From Tubulanus polymorphus (lineage: Eukaryota > Nemertea > Palaeonemertea > Tubulaniformes > Tubulanidae), in the NCBI RefSeq assembly GCF_964204645.1, contig NC_134029.1, positions 12,764,850-12,828,849 on the forward strand: DNA of 64,000 nt. The letters are read 5' to 3'. Numbering within the stretch: the stretch's first letter is position 1; the number at the start of each line of letters is the position of its first letter. This document shows positions 19,301 to 28,988 of the stretch, piece after piece. The notes under the pieces were generated by a model that was not told the DNA's origin, searched no databases, and saw only the letters and a program-made list of their open reading frames with translations. The position numbers and the translations under genes were made by a program.

Positions 19301-20077
19301 TGACGTCATGCGCAAAAGCGCCAGTAATGAAATCGCGATAATTCACGTGAACAGCTGCTGATATTTTCAGATAAACCAATCACAGGGAAGGCACAACTTC
19401 CTGATTGGCTGATAAAAATTGAAATTTTCCCGATTTAACTTTCGTGAAAAATGCAGAAAACATTTTTATGAGACCCTATTTCAAAATTCTGCTCGCTACG
19501 ATTCCGAGAATGTATTACGCTTAAATACGTGATTTGTTCGAATATGCCCTCACTTGGCAAGCAAAAGAGCCTTTTGTGTGGAAACCATGTCATTTAAATT
19601 CGCTCCATTTGTATAGTAATAGGCTCAGCCTACGGTTGGCCTAAAAATGGTGAAATAACTAAAAAAGATATTATAAAAACAATTATTCCGTCAACATTTA
19701 ACACAAAACAAAAGAAAATGTATTTATATTTATTATTTAACGATTATTATGAAAAACCTAAATTAACAAAAGAAGATATGAAAAATATAAAAAAAATATT
19801 CAAACAAATATTAATGTATCATTTGGAAAATAGAATAACAGATTCAATAAATTATGAATTCTTTTTAAATAAGATTGTAAATTATTTAAACCTAGATATT
19901 ATAATTCCATTTGATGAATTAACAAACAAAAAGAAACAAAGAGAGCGAGATGAAATGTGGAACAAGATAGAACTTTATTTAAATAAGAAAAATGAAATGG
20001 AAGAACCTAAACAATTAAATGAAAATGAAGAAGCCAATAGTGATTTCGAGTATGATGATATTGATTTTATGTTTTAA
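16375..20077 (+). pseudogene. Zinc-finger/zinc-ribbon protein resembling late transcription factor VLTF3, split by an insertion
   Basis: Part 1 (16375-16995, 206 codons) has C2H2-like fingers (CEICGELLRKSNMARHMKKH; a second with one Cys replaced by Tyr; a third, YYCKYC...LHNRTIKH). A one-base shift near 16990 leads into part 2 (to about 17256), with a TFIIB/VLTF3-type zinc ribbon CPQC...FCNECGW. The repeat 17257-19642 interrupts it. Part 3 (19643-20077) continues with ITKKDIIKTIIPSTF, then IKKIFKQILMYH and SINYEFFLNKIVNYLNLD, and an acidic tail. A ribbon followed by a helical domain with an N-[FY]-x3-L-x-K-[IF] block is the VLTF3 plan in poxviruses and other large DNA viruses; the match is by eye and distant. 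The likely role is activating late genes, which fits the pox-like start signals around it. Confidence 0.55.
17257..19642. mobile_element. Dispersed repeat, 2.39 kb, inserted in the transcription-factor-like gene
   Basis: Begins CAAGAGCTCCAAGGGGCAC and ends with the hairpin TAGGCTCAGCCTA followed by CGGTTGGCCTA. It is about 95% similar by eye to 59885-62126, which sits at a different place in the second Polinton copy, and a shorter relative lies at 41055-41690. The uninterrupted site is visible at about 56280. Near 17400-17690 it contains an internal direct duplication of about 150 bp not present in the other copy. The ORFs (for example 17707-18186 minus) are not conserved as proteins and are not counted as genes. 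A minus-strand tRNA-like B box (GTTCGAATCCC) lies at about 19145-19162. Confidence 0.75.
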
Positions 20078-20529
20078 TAACCATAAGGTAATGTTTTTAT
20101 ACCATCATCTGAAATATGTCTTTTATCATCAAATGGATTTAAACTAGTTTTTTCAACTTCATTAATGTACATTTCATGATCTTCTGATCTTAAACAATTC
20201 ATTTTGTGTTTCATTACAATTGAGTTATATAAACACTTTATATAATCTTTAAATTCTATATGTTTATCAACCACATGTTTTGTTATTCCTTTTAACTTTT
20301 TAGCTTCATGATCTTTTGTTCTATAACTATACATTTTACTTCTTATCCCAACAAATTCAATCATTTCATCACCCCCTAATTCATCTTTAAATTTACCAGG
20401 AATCTTTTTATTATCATTGCTAAATAGTTCATGATCTTTGGGATAATTGCTAAAATCAAAATGATGTTTTAATGTTTTTAAGTCTTTTGTTATGTCATTT
20501 GTCTTGATTTTTAGTATGTAACTGTCAGT

Positions 20530-21592
20530 ATTTTTGGCAATTAATGGAAATCCACAGTTAAATGTACTATCTTCAGTTGATAAATCATAAACATAATCTG
20601 ATGGGTTATATATTTCAAATAAATCTTTAACTTCTTCTGTTAATTCTTTTTCTACATGCCTTAAATTAAAACAATTTTAGATTTAATTAATTCTATATTC
20701 ATATTAAATCCTAATGAACTGCATAATATATGTAATCCTGATATAGCAACTTTTCCTTTCTGTGCAAAGGTTATCTTTTTATCCTTTGTAAATTTTTTAG
20801 TGCCATCTGCGTCATAGAATCCAATGAAGAACCACTTTCTTAAATTATTATTTGCATTTAATACATAATCTGGAACTATCTTTTCTTTTGTTGAAGTATT
20901 ACTTTTCACTATTGCATGAATATAGAATTCATCATTATATTTTATAGCAAAATCTTTAGGATTATTTATAAGTATTCTATAAACTGCTGATGATTTCATA
21001 ACATCCATGATCCTAAATGTTTTATGTGAATAAACTTCTTCAAAGAATTTCTTAATTCTTTCTAATAATTTTAAGTCTTGATTGCATAAATACCAACAAT
21101 ATTTATTATCCCAAACATAATTATACACACCTGCTGAACCATCACCCATGAAAAATCCTTTGATAAAATATTCTTTTTCTTCTAATGTTTCGGGTTCTAT
21201 ATTATAAATATTATCAATTATTTCATCAAATGACATATGATTCATTCTTTGGAAAAATCTTTTATGTAATAATTCATCTCCAATTTTTATATCAGTTGGT
21301 TTTATTTCATCGCCATTTCGTTTAATTAAACTATGATCTTCTGTAACATCTACAAATCCTAATTTAGTTCTAACTCTATATAGATTTTCTTATTTGTTTT
21401 ATGCCTAATAATATTCTTTAATTTTTTCCATCCATTTCTTGTCCAAACATCCATTAAACCATTTATTTGTATTAATTCTTTTTCACCATATGAAATATAA
21501 CATTCATTTTGTTTTGGAATTATTTCTGAAATTCTTCTTATCAATATTTTATTATTACATTTTAATAATATTGGGGTGTCAGCTGTAACAGA
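20530..21592 (-). other. Intein with LAGLIDADG homing endonuclease in polymerase motif C
   Basis: The intein starts at Ser directly after YFD (SVTADTPILLK, block A) and ends LSTEDSTFNCGFPLIAKN before extein TDSYIL, so the site is between D and T of the YFDTDS active-site motif. Block B is GFVDVTEDHSL (near 21320). The endonuclease has two LAGLIDADG-type motifs, GFFMGDGSAG (near 21150) and GFYDADG (near 20820). Length is about 354 codons, normal for an endonuclease-bearing intein. Splicing would restore the polymerase and the endonuclease would spread the intein into empty alleles. Single-base frameshifts near 21370 and 20680 inactivate it now. Confidence 0.9.
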
Positions 21593-24463
21593 ATCAAAAT
21601 ATAATATTTCAATATGCTTTTCCCCAAAAAGTGGTTGTAAAACATTATAATAAAAATCATACATTAATAATTTAGTGATACTTCTAAAACAGTTGAACCA
21701 ATGAATATAGGTTTATTAAATTTCATTGACGTTCTTTTTAATTTAACTGCTGTTAAATAATCTTCAAATCTTTTATTTCCTAAATATCTAGGACTTGATT
21801 GTAAATGTCTTAATCTTTCAGAATTATTTACTAATTCAATATCATTTCTATTTCTAATATTTTCACATGTTTTACCATAAAAACTATTGTTCATTAATTT
21901 GAAGAAATCTTTTTCAAAATCTGTTTTTGATATGGTTCTCTGTTGAGTATTGAAATCTATATATTTTTCTAACCACTTCGATTGATTAAATTCAATATAT
22001 CTATGTACTTTCTTTAATTTCATTCCTTGTTTTAGATAAAATTTTAACATTCTATAATGAACAATATAATTATATTTATTATTTTGAGTAAGTATTAATT
22101 TTTCTGTAAAAACATGATCTTTCGGTTTTATTTTCTTCTGGTATTCACTTAAATAACTATCATCTACAGTTAAATGTTCTGGGCAATAAGGTAGGTTTTA
22201 AACTTTATATTTTCAGGATATTCTAAATCAACTACAAAGAAATAACCAATTGGTGCTTCATCTTTTAAACTCGCAATTGCGCTTTCCCAATCAGTTTTAT
22301 CATCATTTTCAACTTCTGTTAATATAAAATTTTTATATGGTTGAGGTTGCATCATTGCCCAACCATATAAATTATTGGCGTCAATACATAATAATTTATA
22401 TTCATCATTTGCTTTAAAATACCTCTCCCATAACACCACTAATTCCACCTCTAATTGATTTTTCAAATAATAAAACCATATCTGGTTCTTTTAATAAATC
22501 TAATTCTACATTTGTATATTTTAAACCACATTGCCAGGTTAAACCAGGACTAGAGTAGCAATAACAAGGATCATCATTAAAATGATTCAAATTAACTTCT
22601 CTAAATTTTTCAAATATGTCAGCCAATATCATAACATCTGATTTTAAATATAAATCAACTAATTCACCATGATTTTTCATCTTAAAATGGTGCCAAATAT
22701 TTAATGTTCTATTAAACACTTCATCTTTCACATACTCCTCTTTTAATTGATCATAAAATTGATCTTTTAATAATTCTGTTACATTAAAATCATTGTGTGT
22801 TTTATAAAATGAATAAGGAATTGCACCTTTATATCTCAATAATTTAAAATCTTGTTCATTTGGATAATAATATCGAGTTATAACAAAATCATTATCAACT
22901 AAACTTTTTGATAAATTATCTAATGAACTTGCTAGAAATCTATAAGAATCTAAAAATCTAATGCAACCAAATTGAAATGAAATATAATTTTCAGATGTTT
23001 TAGCTAATAGTTTAAAATCATATTTTCTTACATTTACACCATTCATAGCATTATATTCTTCTATTTCTTGATTAATTGTGCCCAATTTCTTTGATAATTG
23101 TTTTATAAATAGATGGGTATCATAGCCTGATAAATTATGAAATAACATTGGTACGAAATTAACTTTCTTAGCTTGTAAATTGCAACCTTCATGAGCAGCT
23201 CCACGATATTTTGAATTTAAATGATCATGATCTCTAACTTTTTTATCAAATGAATAAAAACGTTTTTCACAATAACAACAATGAGTTGCATAATTAAAAT
23301 CAATTTCATCTTCTTTTGTCATAACTATTCTTTTATGTTTGTTTAATAATTTTGCAAAATCACTTTCTAATTCAATCATTTTATCACAAAAATCATTAAC
23401 TACATTTTCACCTCTAAAAGAAATATATTGACTTTCATATAATTCAGGATAATTTGATTTTATATAAATTCCATAAGCAGCAGCTCTTTGATGAACTTTT
23501 TTAATTGTATTTATAATTGGTGGGTCTTGTATTGTGTCTTCATTTAATTCATTTCCTTTATCCATTGATTTTAATAATTGCTTTTTGTTATATATTTCTT
23601 TTCTATCTTGATCAGTTAATTCTTTATTCAACGATTCAAAATCCCCATAAATTACAAATGGAACAATATTTTTAAATTTATGATTAGTAAATTTCAATTT
23701 ATAATCTTTTTCTGTTGGCATTATTAATTTACAAAAATTATTATTATCACATAATTCTTTATGTTTTAATAATGTATTCTCAGTCATAAATTTAGATAAA
23801 CATTTTCTACATAGATAAATTTTATTATGGTGATCACTTTCTGTTCTAAAGAATAAATCAATTTGTTTTAACCACATATAATGTTCATTTTCATCTTTTT
23901 TGTAATATAACAAATCTATAGCATTTTCATCATCATAATATTCTGTTAAATATAAAGCTTCCAATGTATAATCTTTAATATTTTCACCTTTTGTCTTTGG
24001 TAATTGCATTAATTCAAATACATTTATTTTTAAATTATTAACTTTTTCTATTTTAGGAATCATTTTTATAGTTACTGGATATTGATCAATTTTATATAAT
24101 GTTTCATATTTCCGGTAATTTGTTATTCTACAAACATTTTCCTGTGTTGGATGTAAGCAACTTATAATTGACCATAGAAAACATTTATTATCTTCATTTT
24201 GAATATTTATTACTGCTTTTGTTGTAAATGGTAATTTAATATAAGATGATGCTTTAATATCCTTTTCTATTGTAAAGTTTGAATCATTTTTAAACATTTT
24301 ATTACTTTTTGATGTTTTATTTCTTTTTGTATTGTAAACATTTAAATCGAAATATATAATTTCATTCAATGTTAAGCCAGAACCCTCAAAATATCTTTCT
24401 TCAATATGACGTTTAAATTCATTAAATATTTTTTCTAACTTCTCTTTTATTTGTGTTTTTGAT

Positions 24464-25551
24464 GGGTTTCGTCGTCAGACGAACCCATCTATGGCATCGT
24501 CGTCATGTCTGTCTGTCTGTGGATGTTTCTTTATGACACGTGTGGACCGACACTGTAATTTCACACAGGTATTCTCTACTTGATGTAGATGGTGCAGCTT
24601 GGTTTATATTTGATTCCGATGGTAATAAGTGCTCTAATTTGGTTAAAAGATAATTAACGTTACTCGCTAGTTCGAGCCGCTGTATAGCGCGTTGCTACGA
24701 CGACGCTCGATCAACATATTGGTACTCGCTGTGTAATACTGAACACGTATATACCTGTAGATATTGATCGTACTAGCACCGGTTTTAGATAGTGCGCGCG
24801 CTGATCGGTCTTAACACTTCTCGGAACTGCTGTGCTAAATGCTGAGAGGCCGAATCTATGCGCAATCATTTATTGGGCTCGTCACATTTGATAGTGAATG
24901 GATAAATAACCGGTGTCAATGACGGTCGCTACTCCCCATCAGTATAACTCATCAGTATAAGAAATAATTCTTTGAGTTTTTTTTTTCAATCCCCGAAGTT
25001 TTTGTTACTATGTTGACCTCGCCGTTTTATAAGCTTACCGATGATTCTTCTAGTATTTTCAGGGTCACAAGACATGACGAAGTTTTGTACAAATTTCACG
25101 AAACAAACAATTATTTAGGCGGCACCTGATCTATTGATTAATTATGATAAATAATGTTTATTTCATTAAAAATTTGTTTTTTTCAAACACTACTTTCATC
25201 GCACACAGCGTGATCGGCCCTACTATTCTACGGCAGGCCATGGACTCTTTCATGTGGTAGACCTATTACAAATGATACAACCCGCGCGTCCGTGAATAAG
25301 TGACACGTGGTGGGGCGGGTTGTGAGGAGCATCGAAACTAATCCGTCACAAATAATAGATAGAAAACAATACCTTAAGAGGTTAACTTTTATTAACATCA
25401 TTACCAAATCAAAACCTGCACATCCTATCATAAATAGAAATTCTAAGAATTTATTTCAAAGAATAATAAATTACGTCTAAATATTGGGATTCGAACTCGT
25501 AGCATCGATTCAGGTGCCTTTCCCAAAGCGGGTATCCCGCGGGGAAAACCC
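24464..25551. mobile_element. Insertion of host-type DNA, about 1.09 kb, in the polymerase gene
   Basis: Host-like base composition. The ends read GGGTTTCGTCGTC and GGGGAAAACCC, so the outer 6 bases are inverted repeats (GGGTTT/AAACCC). Polymerase coding sequence stops at one edge and resumes at the other. A hairpin GGGTTTCGTCGTCAGACGAACCC opens the insertion, and a minus-strand tRNA-like B box (GAGTTCGAATCCC) lies at 25486-25498. No gene recognised inside; the short minus-strand ORF at 25228-25431 has no signature. Confidence 0.65.
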
Positions 25552-26315
25552 ATTACTATTTATATCGAGAATCGCCTTTTTGACAGCGAGTTCGGTGAAT
25601 GAAACAGAAACAATTACACAGAAACCCATCATGGAAAGTTTCTTTCTGGTTGAAATTATTTCTTCAGAGTGTGTTTGAATATTATAATTCATTTTTTCTT
25701 CTGACTTTATAAAACTTACTTTCCCAGAGATACTAATTTTTGGATATTCAACATCTGTTATCAAATCTAGTATTTTTTCTATTATTTCATAAAATGTACT
25801 ATAATCTTCTATTGTTGTACCTTTAAAAAATCTAAATATAATAGCTGCAGGACCAATTTTACTATGTAATGTTTCTAAAATTTCAATTGTATCTTTTATT
25901 TCTAGTGAATCAATATAATTTCTAACATTTTCCATGTAAGGTTTATTTGAAATGGATTTAGTTTTTGAAGTTGTTTTTTTTACTTTTTGAGGTTTATCAT
26001 CAAAATAATCTTTTCCTAAAACATTATTACTCAAATTTTGATGGTGTTTTTCTGTTTCGAGATGTCTATTATAATTCCTTTTTGTTATAAATTCATCACA
26101 AACTTCACATTTTATTTCATCCACATTCATATTTTCTAATCTTTCTTTTCTTTCATTGGAATTTTCTGGAGTTTTAAAATCTATTACATTTTTTATATGA
26201 TTTGCAGTTTTTTCATGTCGTGATTTTTGGGATTTATCGATGTATTTTTTACAATATTGGCAAAATTATTGATTTTTATTAACATTATTGTTTTCTGGCT
26301 GTTGTTCATTTTCCC

Positions 26316-26403
26316 CCATTTATTAGGGAAAAAAATTACTTGTGGTGATGAGTGGTGTCTGGACCTTCGACCTCTGATCTGAAAGCCTACTTTTCCAATT
26401 ACT
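26316..26403 (-). repeat. Right terminal inverted repeat, 88 bp
   Basis: Reverse complement of 5228-5315 with about four differences. It reads AGTAATTGGAAAAGTAGG from the outside and contains the polymerase start signal; it ends at the ATGGG of the polymerase gene. Confidence 0.9.
26317..26338 (-). promoter_or_regulatory. Pox-late-like start signal of the polymerase gene
   Basis: TAATTTTTTTCCCTAATAAATG, inside the terminal repeat and mirrored at 5293-5314. Confidence 0.6.
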
Positions 26404-26409
26404 CATTTG
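26404..26409. repeat. Target site duplication, right copy (CATTTG)
   Basis: Identical to 5222-5227. Confidence 0.85.
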
Positions 26410-26553
26410 CAATGAGACCGAAATATGTTTGAACTGCGCAATGAAATCTTTCGTTGCGATAAATTCTTAAGTAAACTCCTTGAATGAAATAAATTGTTGG
26501 AATTAACAATAATAAGGGCAGGCAGGAATTAATACTAATATAACGTTACTTAC

Positions 26554-27106
26554 GGTGCCAATCGTATGCTGACTGACAAATTCCGCGGACGACTTCGGAC
26601 CACGTACACCCTGCCTTGTTCGGTCTAAAATCCGATCGAGGGTTCTTGAATGGCAGGTCTGCAGGCCACCATGGCACTCTTTTGGATTCATCGCCCCAGC
26701 TCGGACAGTTTTTTTCGATGCCTCTAATCATATTTGAATGAAATATCAGCATGGCACAGAGCGATCTAACTTCGTTACTATTCAGATCACGGATCTCCAT
26801 GTTTTCTTTTCGTGTAAATAACTCACTCACTTTCGGCAAATCTCTGTTAGTTTCCTTTGATGCCGCCGTACGTACCGCTGGTGCCGAAAGCGCGTGCTCC
26901 ACAAATTTCTGCCGAATGTCATTCGTTGCACCTTCTGTAACCTTTGTGGAAAATGTGAGGCATTCCAGTTTGTTTTTGTTATGTTGGTTCTTCCCTTCCA
27001 CTAATCCGCAAAGAATAACCGCATATCCCGACTTCTTGGCATACTTCCTTGCCATATGCCACGCGTGTCGTAAGTCTGCAGTTATTTTGTTTGAGTCCGT
27101 ATCCAT
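26554..27106 (-). CDS. Host 5' exon with splice donor, unknown protein
   Basis: Begins at ATG 27106 and is open for about 184 codons to a GTAAGT donor at 26553-26548 (exon end GGCACC); reading on into the intron gives a stop a few bases later. The N-terminus has DLRHAWHMARKYAKKSGYAV, the C-terminus SKRVPWWPADLPFKNPRS with a GCTWSEVVRGI block. A WWP motif followed by a tryptophan-containing helix recalls DNA-binding proteins of the NRF1 type, but the likeness is weak. The intron runs left, so the Polinton at 26403 lies in or beyond it. Balanced composition and the donor argue for a true gene. Confidence 0.6.
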
Positions 27107-28844
27107 GTCGTTAATCGTTGGTCATTGAGCGTTGGTCGTTTCCGTTGTAAATGATGTTGTAAGTGATGTTAAGTGTTAAAAGAATCAAAGAATACTGTTT
27201 AATGTGCTGAGAAATTGCAGATTTTTATACGGTTTTTCTATCATTGTCTTCAGAATTTCTAGACCAAATAGTTTACATAGGTCTTCTAGACACGATAATT
27301 ATGAAGAAATTAGGGAGACTGGTACGATTGGCAAACATTGTGCTGGTGTTTTAAAATAAATGGGCGAATGGTATTACTAATTATGCACATGCCAAAATTC
27401 CTGCTTCGTTTTACATTTTGGCTACTTATTGTAAGAAAATTACTCCCATTTGAATCTATTTCTAAAGAATTAGGTACCGATTATAATGATTTCATTGTTC
27501 GTTACCTCAGGGGCCAACACTGGACCGGTACTTCAGAGTTTAAAAATGCATTTACATAGTAGTTTATACTAGACTTTAAATTAGTTAACGGCAGAAATTC
27601 ATAATAAATGTCTTTATTCATAGTAATCAAGTTATAGCCAGTCAGGCGTATTCCATCCGACGGCGCCAGGTGCCTTCAGGAAATAACTTTTTAATTGACC
27701 AAAAAGAAAATCTTAATAATTGACTAATGCAAATGATAAATTTCAAATATTTTCATATATATATAATGCAGGAAGGAGAACGAATTTATGGCAAAAAATT
27801 AGGGCTTCCATCTCATGCCGGGTAATTAAGTAAATTCCAAATGGAAATGCTGGCCAACTCATTTTCTTAGCTGTCGGGTCTAAAAATTACTTGTTTGTAG
27901 AATTATTTGAATACTTTATAAATGGGTGGCCGGCTATGTGTAAAATTAACTTGGGGAAAAATGAGAAGGTATCATTTTTGTCTTATATCCCGCAATAAAT
28001 GAACCCAAAAACTAAAAAATGCTAACTACAGACAGCGAAAAGAGATCTATTTCTCTTCAATCTGTGGGTGTTTAACGTTAACGTTCAACGTCTTATGGTA
28101 ATATGGTGTATGATTTCATAAGTAATGAACAGAATTGTTATATAATACTCGTCTTTTCTCTCCATCAGGATATGTGTATTTAATGTTCTCTGCTAAACTG
28201 TCGTTTTTCTCGGAAAATCCTTTGAAAAAAGTATCACTTGAAACCCCGCCCGAAAAATCATCGGGTCTAATAACCTCGCACAACTGATCATTACTGTCAG
28301 CTGCGCGAAGTACCGGGTCTAATTACCTCGCGCAACTGATCATGAAAATATCCTAGCTGCGCGAAGTAACAACTCGCGCAACTGATCATTACGCGATCGC
28401 GTAACTGGTTCGTGCAGACCGTCAGTTTCTGACCTTTATATACCTGGAATAGTACCTAAATATACATTATTGTTATTATGAAAACTTCTAAAATCCGTTT
28501 TTCTTTTGTAATTCAATCATTTTGTTATAGAAATCATTAAACCTGGTGTGAGTACATCAAAATATGTATAGTACACTAACCAGTGAAATTAGTTCATACA
28601 ACAGCCACTAGGGAATGGAAAAAACGCAGCGTCTTCATCATTCTCCATGTTATTTTGCCTAAACATGGTACATTAGTACTTTGCACATGTGGGTCAACAT
28701 ATCCACGATATGAGCTGACCCCTATGTGACGCTCTTTCAAAATAGCAGAACGTTATGAACTGATTTTGGTGAAATTTTTCCACGTATCCTTGTACAATAT
28801 TTTACTCAGCAAGGCAGAAACCTTTTATCGCTGCTTCGCAGCTA
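27107..28844. other. Non-coding host-like DNA with a small tandem motif
   Basis: No gene recognised. Between about 28265 and 28400 the motif CGCGCAACTGATCAT recurs three times with linkers containing GCTGCGCGAAGTA. Near 28824-28850 begins the dispersed ATCGCTGCTTCGCAGCTATATT hairpin repeat. Confidence 0.5.
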
Positions 28845-28988
28845 TATTCATATTGTTTTTTTGATGGTATTATTCTGTTATTTATTGATGTCAAGAATGT
28901 TTTTTCTATTTCCTTCCATTATATAGAAAAAAAATCATGAAATTGAAAAGTGCGACCTCTGATCTGAAAGCCTACTTTTCCTATTACT
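28845..28988 (-). mobile_element. Solo left terminus of a third Polinton, inverted
   Basis: Read from 28988 on the minus strand it begins AGTAATAGGAAAAGTAGGC and continues TTTCAGATCAGAGGTCG, then a T-run with TATATAATGG and the first codons of the left-terminal gene, decayed after a few residues. Sequence to about 28850 still aligns with 5228-5370, then changes abruptly into the dispersed GCTGC-hairpin repeat. Only this end remains. Confidence 0.8.

Larger units (their letters stand above)
20074..26319 (-). pseudogene. Polinton family B DNA polymerase (protein-primed type) with N-terminal zinc fingers and intein
   Basis: This enzyme would copy the element genome. N-terminal part (25552-26319): two C2H2 fingers (FCQYC...SRHEKTANH and CEVCDEF...YNRHLETEKHH), with TAA at 26266-26268. 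After the insertion 24464-25551 the frame resumes and includes EGSGLTLNEIIYFDL; exonuclease motif YGDFES; an HNH-like finger insert (CCYCEKR ... VRDHDHLNSKYRGAAHEGCN); polymerase motif A DANNLYGWAM (near 22390), motif B NNSFYGKT (near 21890), motif C YFD/TDS split by the intein; and the end EFVGIRSKMYSY. Frameshifts: near 22430, a deletion near 22200, near 21680, and two in the intein. The C-terminus is tail to tail with the plus-strand gene ending at 20077. The start at 26319 is fixed by the terminal repeat and its signal. Confidence 0.9.
5228..26403. mobile_element. Maverick/Polinton (adintovirus-like) element, both termini present, decayed
   Basis: The element spans 21,176 bases and carries the Polinton hallmarks: terminal inverted repeats, 6-bp target duplication, retroviral-type integrase, FtsK/HerA-family packaging ATPase, double-jelly-roll major capsid protein, penton-like protein and a protein-primed family B DNA polymerase. 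No adenain-type protease was recognised. Three later insertions (13042-14165, 17257-19642, 24464-25551) add about 4.6 kb, so the original was near 16.6 kb. Base composition is far more AT-rich than the flanks. Frameshifts and TAA stops in the polymerase, capsid and integrase genes show that it is no longer functional. It sits between host exons at about 4.5 kb and 26.6 kb. Confidence 0.92.

Noticed and set aside
25480-25535. tRNA-like B box (GAGTTCGAATCCC) on the minus strand, also at about 19150 and 61630.
   Set aside because: Arms of a cloverleaf do not pair; these are at most pol III promoter relics in SINE-like repeats.
25510-26130. Reading the zinc-finger ORF as a separate gene.
   Set aside because: It is in register with the polymerase N-terminus across the insertion and shares the terminal start signal, so it is counted as part of the polymerase gene.
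6152-26319. All six simple in-frame stops in the first Polinton are TAA, which could suggest TAA is read as an amino acid (alternative genetic code).
   Set aside because: The genes themselves end with TAA or TAG, true frameshifts and deletions occur beside them, and the second copy has TGA stops too. AT-rich decay explains it.
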